DNA of 64,000 nucleotides from an uncultured Ruminococcus sp. (GCA_902800795.1 CADCFQ010000014.1:1-64000), one strand, 5' to 3'. Shown: positions 43,149-52,201, counted from the first letter of the stretch. Notes: generated by a model from the letters alone, not told the origin. Made by a program: numbers and translations.

Positions 43149-44003
43149 ATGAACGATGCTCAGAAGCAGCTGAACGCTCAGCTGGCACAGAAAAAAAGAG
43201 TCAGGGCCCAGCAGGGAGTCATCTCCGTGTTCTCTATGCTTTGCCTTTTGTTTTCGTGCGTCTGGGGCGTTCACGCCTTCGGCTCAAAGACCGTTTTCTT
43301 TGCGCCCTCTCCCGATGACAGCTCCTCTGCGGTGAAGACAGAGGCAAAGAAAAACACCTCTGAAAGCTCCGACTCAAAGAGCGACAGCAAGTCCGACAGC
43401 AAGGCCACCTCGGAGAGCAAGGCCGAAAGCGACGAAAGCGACGACCTCTCGGATGCGGCTTTTATAGGCGACTCCAGAACGGTGGGACTTGAAAACACCT
43501 GTCCCTACCCCAAGGCCACTTTCTTCTGCTACGTTGGTATGCACATCGACAATGCGGTCTCCGACCCTGCTTTCACTCTTTCAAACGGCAACGCCGGAAC
43601 AGTCATCGATGCTCTTGGCGAGGGCAGCTACGGCAGGATATTTATAAACCTCGGAACAAACGAACTGGGCTGGCCCTATATCGAGAACTTCCAGGATTAT
43701 TACCGTGACCTTATCCGGCAGATACAGGCTGTACAGCCGGAGGCCACTGTTTATGCCGAGTCGATACTGCCTGTCACAGCCTCGAGAGAGCTTGAGGGAG
43801 ACGACATAACGAACGCCAATGTTGTTCGCTTCAATGATGCGATACAGCAGGTCTGCACAGAGACGGGAGCGGTTTATCTCAACTGCTGGGAGGCTCTTGC
43901 TGACGAAAGCGGCTGCCTGCCGGAGGACTGGTCGGTGGACGGTATCCACCTGCTGGGAGAGGCCTGCGACAAGTGGCTGGAATATATAATCAACAATACT
44001 TAA
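43149..44003 (+). CDS. Membrane-anchored SGNH hydrolase
   Basis: A 284-residue protein: cytoplasmic start, signal anchor (about 23-42), a Ser/Lys/Asp-rich linker (SKSDSKSDSKATSESKAE), and an SGNH domain with GDSRTVGL, INLGTNELGWPY and the Asp-x-x-His end block SVDGIHLLGEACDKW. The triad is complete, so it should be an active extracellular esterase or acetyltransferase-like enzyme. It leads a run with a DUF4358 lipoprotein, an MBOAT and a DHHW protein, which points to O-acetylation of a surface polymer. The acceptor is unknown. Confidence 0.87.
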   Translation: MNDAQKQLNAQLAQKKRVRAQQGVISVFSMLCLLFSCVWGVHAFGSKTVFFAPSPDDSSSAVKTEAKKNTSESSDSKSDSKSDSKATSESKAESDESDDLSDAAFIGDSRTVGLENTCPYPKATFFCYVGMHIDNAVSDPAFTLSNGNAGTVIDALGEGSYGRIFINLGTNELGWPYIENFQDYYRDLIRQIQAVQPEATVYAESILPVTASRELEGDDITNANVVRFNDAIQQVCTETGAVYLNCWEALADESGCLPEDWSVDGIHLLGEACDKWLEYIINNT

Positions 44004-44025
44004 TCTGAAAGGAAAGATATAAAAC

Positions 44026-44520
44026 ATGAAGAAGATAGCAACACTTACGATCTGCGCTGTTATGGCGCTTTCCGCAGCAGCACTCACAGGCTGCGGCGAC
44101 AGCTCGGACTCCTCGGGGGCAGGCACCTCGAAGAGCGCATCCGCAGACAGGGATGTGAGCAAGACCGCAGACAAGCTCCTTAATGACATCGCATATAAGG
44201 ATCAGCTCACAGAGCTCAACGAGGACAAGATCGAGGGCGTAGTAGGCGTTTCCAAGGATCTTTTCAAGAGTGCAAAGGTCTACCGTGGTTCGGGAGCCAC
44301 CGCCGAGGAGATAGACTGCTTTGAGGCAGTTGACGAGGACGCTGCAAAGCAGATAGAGTCCACTCTCGAAAGCTATGTCGAAGACCTGAAGGCAAGATTC
44401 AAAGACTATGCACCCGGCGAGATGGACAAGCTTGAAAAGGCTGTCCTTGTCAGGGACGGGAAATATGTGTTCCTGTCGATATCCGATGACGACGCTAAGG
44501 CAAAGGAGATCATCGGCTGA
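44026..44520 (+). CDS. DUF4358 lipoprotein
   Basis: A 164-residue lipoprotein (lipobox LTGC, Cys23; then a Ser-rich linker). The folded part with DKLLNDIAYKDQLTEL and a C-terminal KAVLVRDGKYVFLSISDD matches DUF4358, a family commonly found beside MBOAT/DHHW genes in Clostridia. Its role is unknown; it may be an assembly or lid subunit of the acetylation machine. It begins 22 nt after the SGNH gene. Confidence 0.83.
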   Translation: MKKIATLTICAVMALSAAALTGCGDSSDSSGAGTSKSASADRDVSKTADKLLNDIAYKDQLTELNEDKIEGVVGVSKDLFKSAKVYRGSGATAEEIDCFEAVDEDAAKQIESTLESYVEDLKARFKDYAPGEMDKLEKAVLVRDGKYVFLSISDDDAKAKEIIG

Positions 44521-44574
44521 CAGCCAGTTTAGTTTAAGGAGGTTCGCAGCCCCGGCCCGGGGGTGCGGGACACA

Positions 44575-45987
44575 ATGGTTTTTTCGAGTATAACTTTTCT
44601 GTTTGCTTTTTTACCGGCAGTTTTGATAGTCTATTATATCGCTCCGAAGAAGCTTAGGAATCTTGTGCTGTTCTTGTTCAGCCTTGTTTTCTATGCCTGG
44701 GGCGAAGCTGTTTATATCTGGCTCATGCTGGCATCCACCGTTGTCGCTTATGTGACGGGCCTGCTGGCGGACAGGACTAAACGCAAAAAAGACAGCAAGC
44801 TGCCGTTTTTTGCTATGCTGGCGGCTGTCGTGTGGAACATGGGGCTGCTGCTGTTTTTCAAGTATACCGACTTCTTTATCACCACGGCGAACAATGCCTT
44901 CGGGACAACTATCAAGCTTCTGGGCTTCACTCTGCCCATAGGCATATCGTTCTACAGCTTCCAGACCCTTTCCTATGTTATCGACGTTTACAAGGGAGAT
45001 GTGAAGAGCCAGAAGAACTTTCTGACCCTGGGCGCCTATGTGGCGCTGTTCCCGCAGCTTATCGCAGGCCCTATCGTAAGGTACAAGGATGTCGAGGAGC
45101 AGCTGATGCAGCGCTCGGAAACGGTCGAGAACTTCTCGCTGGGCGTAAGACGCTTTGCTGTCGGCCTTGGCAAAAAGGTCATCCTTGCCAACAACATCGG
45201 TGCGCTCTTTACACTTATTTCCGAAACGGACCAGAGCGAGATGACCGTTCTTTCGGCGTGGCTGGCGGCTTTCGCCTTTACTTTCCAGATATACTTTGAC
45301 TTCTCGGGCTACTCCGATATGGCCATAGGGCTTGGAAAGATGTTCGGCTTCACATTCAGAGAAAACTTCAATTATCCATATATCTCCGACTCTATTACCG
45401 AGTTCTGGAGACGCTGGCACATATCCCTTTCCAGCTGGTTCAGGGACTATGTCTACATACCCCTTGGCGGAAACCGCAAGGGCAAGGCAAGACAGTGTGT
45501 AAATATTATGATAGTTTGGTTCCTGACCGGCTTCTGGCACGGCGCAAACTGGAACTTTATGATATGGGGTGTTTATTTCGGCATCATACTGCTGATAGAG
45601 AAGAACTTCACCCTCAAGGGCCTTGCAAAGGCGCCTAAGATCGTCCGCCATATATATGCGCTGCTGCTGATAGTCATCGGCTGGGGGATATTTGCCTATG
45701 AGGATTTCTCGCTGCTGGGACAGAACTTTGCAAATATGTTCGGTCTTGGCGGTGTGCCGCTGACGGACAGAGCATCGGTGTTCAATCTGCTCACCTATCT
45801 GGTCACCTTTGCAGTGCTTATAATCGCATCCACGCCCTATCCGAAAAAGCTGGGCAACTGGCTGGAAAACAAAAAGCCCGTGGCCTTTGCGGTCTGCGAG
45901 CCGGTGTGGATAGCACTGCTTCTGATAGTTTCCACAGCATATCTCGCAGGCAATTCCTTCAATCCGTTCCTTTATTTCAGATTCTGA
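44575..45987 (+). CDS. MBOAT-family O-acyltransferase (AlgI/DltB-like)
   Basis: A 470-residue multi-pass protein. Family words: LPIGISFYSFQTLSYVIDVYKG, FPQLIAGPIVRYKDVEEQL, FDFSGYSDMAIGLGKMFGF, EFWRRWHISLSSWFRDYVYIPLGG, and the key His in TGFWHGANWNF. It passes acyl groups across the membrane for O-acylation of a surface polymer, with the DHHW protein as likely final transferase. ATG 44575 gives the usual MBOAT N-terminus; GTG 44563 is also possible. The only strong ribosome site (AAGGAGG, 44536-44542) lies 20-32 nt away, with a GC hairpin between. Confidence 0.92.
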   Translation: MVFSSITFLFAFLPAVLIVYYIAPKKLRNLVLFLFSLVFYAWGEAVYIWLMLASTVVAYVTGLLADRTKRKKDSKLPFFAMLAAVVWNMGLLLFFKYTDFFITTANNAFGTTIKLLGFTLPIGISFYSFQTLSYVIDVYKGDVKSQKNFLTLGAYVALFPQLIAGPIVRYKDVEEQLMQRSETVENFSLGVRRFAVGLGKKVILANNIGALFTLISETDQSEMTVLSAWLAAFAFTFQIYFDFSGYSDMAIGLGKMFGFTFRENFNYPYISDSITEFWRRWHISLSSWFRDYVYIPLGGNRKGKARQCVNIMIVWFLTGFWHGANWNFMIWGVYFGIILLIEKNFTLKGLAKAPKIVRHIYALLLIVIGWGIFAYEDFSLLGQNFANMFGLGGVPLTDRASVFNLLTYLVTFAVLIIASTPYPKKLGNWLENKKPVAFAVCEPVWIALLLIVSTAYLAGNSFNPFLYFRF

Positions 45988-46002
45988 CCCGGAGGGCATC
46001 AC

Positions 46003-47187
46003 ATGAAAGTGACAAAGATAAAAAACTACATAGTGATCTGCCTGTTTCTCATCTTCGTGTTCGGGTTCTGCTTTTTTGGTATCCTGCAAAAGGACAGGGA
46101 CTTTTCTGAGATGGAGAATCGCACCCTGCAGAAGTTTCCCGAGGTGTCCTATGAGCGCATAAAAAGCGGCGAGTTCACCAAGGAGTTTGAGACCTATATG
46201 TCGGACCAGGTGTTCCTTAAAGACGAGCTGGTCTCGGTAAAGACCGTCACCGACCTTGCGTTTTTGAAGACAAAACAGAACGATGTCTACTTCGGCTCCG
46301 ACGGGTTCTACCTCAAGGAATTCAGGCAGAACAATGAACAGCTTGACAAAAATGTGGGCTATATAAATACCTTCGCTGATAAGATGCCGGAGGATGTTAA
46401 GGTAAGCTTTCTGCTGGCGCCCAACGCCGTAAGCGTTCTGGAGGACAAGCTTCCTCTTATAAACGACACCGACGACCAGGCTGCGGCTGCAAAGCGGATA
46501 GAGGACAGCCTTTCTGACAAAGTAAGCTTCGTTTGTCCCCTGGATGATTTCAGCAAGCGTTCCGACAAGGACGAGCTTTACTATCACACAGACCACCACT
46601 GGACCACCAAGGGTGCGGAGCTGGGCTTTGACGCTCTGATGGAGCGTATGGGCGAAAGCGTTCCCGAGGCTGACTTTACGATAGAAAAGCTTGCGGACTT
46701 TTACGGCACAATGTATTCCCAGGCGCCCTATGCCCTGGCAGAGAGCGACACCATAGTCCTGCCGACCCAGAATGACAACGAGATAACGGTCAGCTATGAA
46801 GAGCCCCAGGGCGACCACACAGCCCCCAAGGCCTGCAAGGAGACAGACGGTGTGCCTGCAAAGAGCGGACTGTTCGCAGATGAGCTGAGAGCGGTCAAGG
46901 ACAAGTATGCCACCTTTATGGGGGGCAACTTCACAAGACTGCGGATAAACAGCGAGGGAGCAGAAAAGGACGAAAGCGTGCTCATCGTCAAGGACAGCTA
47001 CTGCAACTCGATGATGCCCTATTTCTGCACCAAGTATAAGGATATCACCGTTTGTGACCTGAGATACTTCGGGATGAACACCGAAGCCGTGTCACGGCTC
47101 GTTGAAGAGCGTGGCATAAAGAAGGTCATCCTCGTTTATAATATCGATTTTATAAACTCGGACAACAGCTTTGTATGGCTGGAATGA
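46003..47187 (+). CDS. DHHW protein (AlgJ/AlgX-like acetylation partner of MBOAT)
   Basis: A 394-residue membrane-anchored protein: one N-terminal helix (YIVICLFLIFVFGFCFFGI), then an SGNH-like extracellular domain with the name motif in YYHTDHHWTTKGAELGFDAL and a late catalytic-type segment VLIVKDSYCNSMMPYF. These proteins receive the acetyl group from the MBOAT. GGAGGG lies 6 nt before the ATG. It is last in the cluster that starts at 43149. Confidence 0.9.
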   Translation: MKVTKIKNYIVICLFLIFVFGFCFFGILQKDRDFSEMENRTLQKFPEVSYERIKSGEFTKEFETYMSDQVFLKDELVSVKTVTDLAFLKTKQNDVYFGSDGFYLKEFRQNNEQLDKNVGYINTFADKMPEDVKVSFLLAPNAVSVLEDKLPLINDTDDQAAAAKRIEDSLSDKVSFVCPLDDFSKRSDKDELYYHTDHHWTTKGAELGFDALMERMGESVPEADFTIEKLADFYGTMYSQAPYALAESDTIVLPTQNDNEITVSYEEPQGDHTAPKACKETDGVPAKSGLFADELRAVKDKYATFMGGNFTRLRINSEGAEKDESVLIVKDSYCNSMMPYFCTKYKDITVCDLRYFGMNTEAVSRLVEERGIKKVILVYNIDFINSDNSFVWLE

Positions 47188-47252
47188 GCTGCGGTGTGAT
47201 TTAAATGTTTATTTAAACCTTTTGTGGTATGTTTTATAAGGAGCTAAAAACT

Positions 47253-48530
47253 ATGAACAAGATCTTTAAAGAAGCCGATATCCTGCTGCCTGTTTTTTCT
47301 AAGGACAGCGAGAAAATGAACAAGTGGTCCGTGGTCGCCTGCGACCAGTACACTTCCGAGCCAGAATACTGGGAAAAGGTCAAGACCTTAACAAAGGGCG
47401 AGCGCTCGACTCTCGAGCTGACACTTCCCGAGATCTATCTTAAAACTCCCGATGTTGACAGACGCATCGCCAATATCGGAAAGAAGATAGACGAGTATAT
47501 CGACGGCGGCGTTTTCAAGGAGTATAAGAATGCGCTTATCTATGTTGAGCGTGTTCAGTCCGACGGAAAGATGCGTGCAGGCATCGTGGGCGCTGTGGAT
47601 ATGGAGGGCTATGACTACTCAAAGGGCTCACAGTCTCCGGTAAGAGCGACAGAAGCCACAGTTGCCAAGAGACTCCCCCCGAGGATAAAGGTAAGAGAAA
47701 AGGCCGAGATCGAGCTTCCCCATATCATGATACTTATCGACGATGTGAAGAAGTCCGTTATCGAGCCGCTGGAAAAGATCAAGGACAGGTTCGAGCTGCT
47801 CTATGACTTCGACCTGATGTGCGGCGGCGGCCATATCACAGGAAGACTTATCGACGACGAGGCAGCAGCACAGGTGTTTGAGGCGATAGAAGCCCTTTCA
47901 GACAAGGCAGCCTTTAACGAGAAATACGGCACCGACAACGAGGAGCCCCTGGTGTTCGCCATGGGCGACGGCAACCACTCGCTGGCTACCGCCAAGGCTA
48001 TCTATGAGAAGATAAAGGCCGAGAACCCCGGCGCCGATCTTTCGGATCACCCTGCAAGATATGCTCTTGCCGAGATAGTCAATCTTCACTCCCCTGCTCT
48101 CGAATTCGAGGCTATCCACAGAGTCGTTACCGACGATGACGAGGACAGGCTTATCGAAGAGGCAAAGGAAGCTCTGGGGCTGAGCCACGAGCCGAGCAAC
48201 CAGAAGATAACTCTTGTTATAAATGCTATGGAGTTCCCTTATTACATACACAAGCCCACAGCCAACCTTGCGGTGGGTACCTTTGTAAACTTCATCGATG
48301 CCTATGCCGGAAAATACGGTGCAGCTATCGACTACATCCACGGAAGCGACGTTGTAAAGAGCCTTTCCAAAACAGAAGGAAATGTCGGCTTCCTGCTGGA
48401 GGATATGCCTAAGAGCGAGCTGTTTGCCACCGTTATCAAGGACGGCGCCCTTCCGAGAAAGACCTTCTCCATGGGTCACGCAGCTGATAAGCGCTTCTAT
48501 ACCGAAGCAAGAAAGATCACAAAGGATTGA
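47253..48530 (+). CDS. DUF1015 family protein
   Basis: A 425-residue soluble protein with the conserved words VVACDQYTSEPEYWE, FAMGDGNHSLATAKAIYE and the late HGSDVVKSL. DUF1015 proteins are common in anaerobes, often near serine or phosphate metabolism genes; their function is unsettled. ATG 47253 is chosen: AAGGAGC lies 8 nt upstream, while the frame to 47229 adds MFYKELKT with no ribosome site. It begins the run with the cellobiose 2-epimerase (15 nt gap). Confidence 0.88.
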   Translation: MNKIFKEADILLPVFSKDSEKMNKWSVVACDQYTSEPEYWEKVKTLTKGERSTLELTLPEIYLKTPDVDRRIANIGKKIDEYIDGGVFKEYKNALIYVERVQSDGKMRAGIVGAVDMEGYDYSKGSQSPVRATEATVAKRLPPRIKVREKAEIELPHIMILIDDVKKSVIEPLEKIKDRFELLYDFDLMCGGGHITGRLIDDEAAAQVFEAIEALSDKAAFNEKYGTDNEEPLVFAMGDGNHSLATAKAIYEKIKAENPGADLSDHPARYALAEIVNLHSPALEFEAIHRVVTDDDEDRLIEEAKEALGLSHEPSNQKITLVINAMEFPYYIHKPTANLAVGTFVNFIDAYAGKYGAAIDYIHGSDVVKSLSKTEGNVGFLLEDMPKSELFATVIKDGALPRKTFSMGHAADKRFYTEARKITKD

Positions 48531-48545
48531 AACGGAGGTACTATT

Positions 48546-49715
48546 ATGCTGATCGAAGAAGTCAGACACGAGCTCACAGGCCATATCATGCCCTTCTGGG
48601 ACAAGCTCAGAGACGATGAGAACGGCGGATTTTACGGATATGTCGGGTTTGACCTGAATGTTGACAAAAAGGCCGGCAAGGGCGTTATCCTCCATTCAAG
48701 GATACTCTGGTTCTATTCAAAGGCCTATGAGGTGCTGGACGACAAGCATTGTCTCGACAATGCGCTCCATGCTTTTGAGTATATCAAAAAAGCCTGTGTG
48801 GACTATGACAAGGGCGGCGTTTACTGGATGACCACCTTTGACGGCAAGCCCGCAGACACCCAGAAGCACACCTATAACATAGCATTCGCTATCTATGCGC
48901 TGTCATGCCTTTACAACAGCTCAAAGAACGAGGAAGCCCTTAGTCTTGCCTATAAGCTCTATGACGATATCGAGACAAAGGCGCTGAAGGCAAACGGCTA
49001 CGGCGAAGCCTTTGATGTTGACTGGAACGACGCCGACAACGACGAGCTTTCCGAAAACGGCCTCCATGCCGACAGGACAATGAACACTATCCTCCACCTG
49101 ATAGAAGCTTATACCGAGCTTTATAAGGCAGAGAAACGTGAGGATGTGGGAGAGCGCCTTAAATACCTGCTCTCGCAGATGGAAAACATAGTTTACACTC
49201 CCGACACCCATGCCCTCAAGGTATTCTTCGACAACGACTATAACCTTGTGGGAGATATCCATTCCTACGGCCACGACATCGAGGCACAGTGGCTCATGGA
49301 CCTTGCCTGCGATACTCTCGGCGACAAGGAGCTTATCGAGCGCTTTGCGAAAATGGACCTTGCCATTTCAGAGAATATCTATGACATCGCCTTTGAAAAC
49401 GGCGCTCTCAACAACGAGCGTGAGAACGACAAGATAGACAAGAAGCGTGTATGGTGGGTACAGGCAGAGTCCGTGGTGGGCTTTATAAATGCCTATCAGC
49501 ACAGCGGCGACAAGAAGTTTTTAAGCGCCGCAAAGGACGTCTGGGAGAATATCAAGAGCCGTGTGATTGACCCGAGAGAGGGTTCTGAATGGTTCAGCGA
49601 GGTCTCCTTTGAGGGAGTGCCCGATGAGAAGAAGGAGATAGCAGGCCCCTGGAAGTGTCCTTATCACAACGGCAGGATGTGTATGGAGGTCATCACGAGA
49701 GGAGTAGACTGCTGA
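48546..49715 (+). CDS. Cellobiose 2-epimerase
   Basis: Converts cellobiose to 4-O-glucosyl-mannose, the first step of the mannosylglucose-phosphorylase route for cellobiose in Ruminococcus. At 389 residues it has the same length as the characterised R. albus enzyme. The known active-site residues fall at the same positions: Arg52 (ILHSRILWFY), His184 (TILHLIEAYTELY), His243 (DIHSYGHDIE) and His374 (CPYHNGRMCMEV). It has no signal peptide, so it acts on imported cellobiose. Its stop overlaps the start of the PHP gene (TGATG), and a GH5 cellulase follows. Family similarity is recalled, not searched. Confidence 0.95.
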   Translation: MLIEEVRHELTGHIMPFWDKLRDDENGGFYGYVGFDLNVDKKAGKGVILHSRILWFYSKAYEVLDDKHCLDNALHAFEYIKKACVDYDKGGVYWMTTFDGKPADTQKHTYNIAFAIYALSCLYNSSKNEEALSLAYKLYDDIETKALKANGYGEAFDVDWNDADNDELSENGLHADRTMNTILHLIEAYTELYKAEKREDVGERLKYLLSQMENIVYTPDTHALKVFFDNDYNLVGDIHSYGHDIEAQWLMDLACDTLGDKELIERFAKMDLAISENIYDIAFENGALNNERENDKIDKKRVWWVQAESVVGFINAYQHSGDKKFLSAAKDVWENIKSRVIDPREGSEWFSEVSFEGVPDEKKEIAGPWKCPYHNGRMCMEVITRGVDC

Positions 49716-50401
49716 TGCCGTACCTTTACGAGACCCACTGTCACACCAGCGAAGCCAGCGGCTGTGCGTCAGCTTCGGCTGCCGAGCAGGTGAAGCACTA
49801 TAAGGAGCTGGGCTTTTCCGGAGTTATGATTACCGACCACTTTTTCAACGGCAACACCAGCATCGACCGCTCCAAGAGCTGGGAAGAGATGGTGGATGAC
49901 TACTGCCTGGGCTATGAGAACGGCAAAAAAGCCGGCGACGAGCTCGGGATGACAGTGATGTTCGGTATCGAGTATACTTACCGGGGAACGGATTTTCTTA
50001 TCTACGGCCTTGACAAGGATTGGGTAAAGGCGCATCCCGAGATAATGGAGCTTTATGTGCCCGAGCTTTCAAAGCTTGTCAGGAGCGAGGGCGGCATCTT
50101 CGTTCACGCTCACCCGTTCAGGCAGGTGGACTACATCGACACTATAAGGCTGTTCCCGGATGACGTTGACGCCGTGGAGGTCTATAACGCCGGCAACAGG
50201 CAGGACGTTATGAACGAGCGGGCAGAATGGTATGCGGACAGCTGGGGGCTGGTAAAGACCTCGGGGTCTGATTGCCACCACTTATCACAGGATACCTTCG
50301 GCGGTATAGTCACGGACGAGCCGCTGAATGATATACAGGACTACATAAGACTTATAAAAACAAACAGCTTGAGCGGTATCCTCAGAGCTGAAAAGATGTA
50401 G
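49715..50401 (+). CDS. PHP-domain phosphoesterase
   Basis: A 228-residue protein with PHP metal motifs: YETHCHTSEASGCASA at the start, ITDHFF, FGIEYTY, VHAHPF, and TSGSDCHHLSQD near the end. This is the histidinol-phosphatase/YciV-type layout. Substrate unknown, probably a small phosphorylated metabolite or nucleotide. The start is ATG 49715, overlapping the epimerase stop; GAGAGGAG lies about 10 nt upstream. The cellulase gene starts 59 nt after it. Confidence 0.87.
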   Translation: MPYLYETHCHTSEASGCASASAAEQVKHYKELGFSGVMITDHFFNGNTSIDRSKSWEEMVDDYCLGYENGKKAGDELGMTVMFGIEYTYRGTDFLIYGLDKDWVKAHPEIMELYVPELSKLVRSEGGIFVHAHPFRQVDYIDTIRLFPDDVDAVEVYNAGNRQDVMNERAEWYADSWGLVKTSGSDCHHLSQDTFGGIVTDEPLNDIQDYIRLIKTNSLSGILRAEKM

Positions 50402-50460
50402 GATCAGGGCGGGCTAAAGCCTCGCATCACAGCAAAGCCCTGGAAACGGAGGTTATATCT

Positions 50461-51663
50461 ATGAAACTTAAAAAGACACTGGCTTTTGCAGCAGCAGTTA
50501 CTATGTGCCTGTGCGCTGCATCCTGCGGAAGCGACAACAGCTCTTCCGACAGCAAGACTGACAGCAGCAAGAAAACTTCGGACTCTGGCACAAGCTCTGA
50601 AGGCGATGCTCTTTATGTAAGCTCCCACTCCGAGCAGGAGGAGATGAGAGACATCTCTGCCTGGGATCTCGTTAGCGAGATGAAGGTAGGCTGGAACCTC
50701 GGAAACACTATGGACGCAACGGGTGAAGGATTGGAGTCCGAGACCTGCTGGGGAAACCCCAAGACCACCAAGGAAATGATAGACACCGTTAAAGATACGG
50801 GCTTCAATGTGCTGAGGCTCCCTGTTACCTGGGACAAGCATATGGACGCTGACTATAACGTTGACCCTGCGTGGATGGCAAGAGTTCACGAGATAGTTGA
50901 CTATGCTATCGACGACGGTATGTTCGTTATACTCAACACTCATCACGAGGAGTGGTACTTCCCGACCGAGGAGGACAAGGCGCAGGATATCGAGCAGCTG
51001 ACAGCGCTGTGGAAGCAGATAGCTGAGGAATTCAAGAACTATGACGAGCACCTTATCTTTGAGGGTGTCAACGAGCCGAGACTCAGAGGCACAGGCAAGG
51101 AGTGGACCGGCGGTGACAACGAGTCCAGAGAAGTTGTAAACGAGTATGCCAAGGCATTCTACGACACTGTAAGAGCATCAGGCGGAAACAACGATAAGCG
51201 CTCCCTTATGATAACAGGCTACGCTGCTTCCTCCTCAAAGAACTGTCTCCAGTCGATCGAGCTGCCGAACTATGACGACGATCATCTTATAGTTTCCGTT
51301 CACGCATATCTGCCCTACTCGTTTGCGCTCGACACAAAGGGCACAGACCAGTTCGATGTCAACACTGATGCAGGCGCTATCGACACATTATTCAACGACG
51401 TCCAGAGCATTTTCCTCGATCAGCACATCCCTGTTATCGTTGGCGAGTTCGGATGTATGAACAAGATGAATGACGAAGAGCGTATCGAGTGTGTATCATA
51501 CTATCTGTCTACAGCCAAGAGCTACGGTGTACCGTGCATCTGGTGGGACAACGGCGCATTCACCGGCAACGGTGAGAACTTCGGACTTCTTGTAAGAGAC
51601 GACTATCCGCCTTCCTGGAGACCCCAGGGCGTAGTTGACGCTATCATCGAAGCCGCAAGCTGA
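50461..51663 (+). CDS. Lipoprotein GH5 endoglucanase
   Basis: A 400-residue cellulase of glycoside hydrolase family 5. Lipobox AASC (Cys22), then a Ser/Asp/Thr-rich linker (23-50), then the barrel with MKVGWNLGNTMDA, FNVLRLPVTWDKH, the acid/base Glu205 in FEGVNEPR, SVHAYLPYSFA and the nucleophile Glu329 in VIVGEFGCM. It has no dockerin or carbohydrate-binding module, so it should sit on the cell surface by its lipid and trim oligosaccharides. CGGAGG lies 9 nt before the ATG. Its position after the epimerase links surface cellulose hydrolysis with cellobiose use. Confidence 0.95.
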   Translation: MKLKKTLAFAAAVTMCLCAASCGSDNSSSDSKTDSSKKTSDSGTSSEGDALYVSSHSEQEEMRDISAWDLVSEMKVGWNLGNTMDATGEGLESETCWGNPKTTKEMIDTVKDTGFNVLRLPVTWDKHMDADYNVDPAWMARVHEIVDYAIDDGMFVILNTHHEEWYFPTEEDKAQDIEQLTALWKQIAEEFKNYDEHLIFEGVNEPRLRGTGKEWTGGDNESREVVNEYAKAFYDTVRASGGNNDKRSLMITGYAASSSKNCLQSIELPNYDDDHLIVSVHAYLPYSFALDTKGTDQFDVNTDAGAIDTLFNDVQSIFLDQHIPVIVGEFGCMNKMNDEERIECVSYYLSTAKSYGVPCIWWDNGAFTGNGENFGLLVRDDYPPSWRPQGVVDAIIEAAS

Positions 51664-51780
51664 GTGCTCGCCGCACGGCTGATGCCCCCACCCATCGGGG
51701 CTTTGTGCAAACTAACAGCTCCCCCTACCCTCCCCGGAGGGGAGGGGGATTTCTTTGTGTGGACTTTTCCGCTGCACCCA
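51664..51780. repeat. Dispersed intergenic repeat with CCCTCCCC hairpin
   Basis: It begins with the exact 16-mer (51664-51679) touching the cellulase stop codon. The hairpin CCCTCCCC-GGA-GGGGAGGG is at 51728-51746, followed by GGATTTCTTTG and TGGACTTTTCCGCTGCACC. It is the partner of 10683-10800. The hairpin may serve as the cellulase terminator. Confidence 0.85.
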
Positions 51781-51883
51781 CAAAGTTATCACAAAACTTA
51801 TAAGTAATTTTCACCGGGTCTTAAAGTCCGTTTTAGTTTCAGAGGTTATTATATAAACAGAAAAACAAAAGGAGATGATCCCG

Positions 51884-52153
51884 ATGACCGCTAACAAGTT
51901 TACTAAAAACATACTCACCATTTTTGCTGCCCTTATAGTTATGCTGTCCGCAGTTACGCTGACAGTCTCGGCAGCAGAGACCGACACCGACAACAGCACC
52001 TCACAGTCAGCCGCAGAAGAAAACCCCTCCACGGGGTCATCCACACCCTTTTCAAAAGCCCTCGGCATAGGCCTTGCGGCGGTGTCGATAGGAGCTATCG
52101 TCCATTCCTATAAGGTCCTCGGCATAGCCGACTGCGACTGTGACGAGAGCTGA
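51884..52153 (+). CDS. Small secreted/membrane protein
   Basis: An 89-residue protein: signal peptide (ILTIFAALIVMLSAVTLTVSAAE), a Ser/Thr/Asp-rich stretch, then a second hydrophobic segment (ALGIGLAAVSIGAIVHSY) and the ending ADCDCDES. AAAGGAG lies 9 nt before ATG 51884; an upstream ATG (51875) touches the ribosome site. Signal peptidase I would leave a small protein with one C-terminal helix. Family and role are unknown. Confidence 0.72.
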   Translation: MTANKFTKNILTIFAALIVMLSAVTLTVSAAETDTDNSTSQSAAEENPSTGSSTPFSKALGIGLAAVSIGAIVHSYKVLGIADCDCDES

Positions 52154-52201
52154 CATTATTCAAGCTTATAAGTTTCATATATTTCCTTCCTAAATCCCAA
52201 A

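Noticed and set aside
44611..46818. 735-codon open frame on the minus strand opposite MBOAT and DHHW genes
   Set aside because: It lies fully antisense to two clear families, has no ribosome site and a His/Arg/Gln-rich, non-protein-like make-up. It results from codon use of the real genes.
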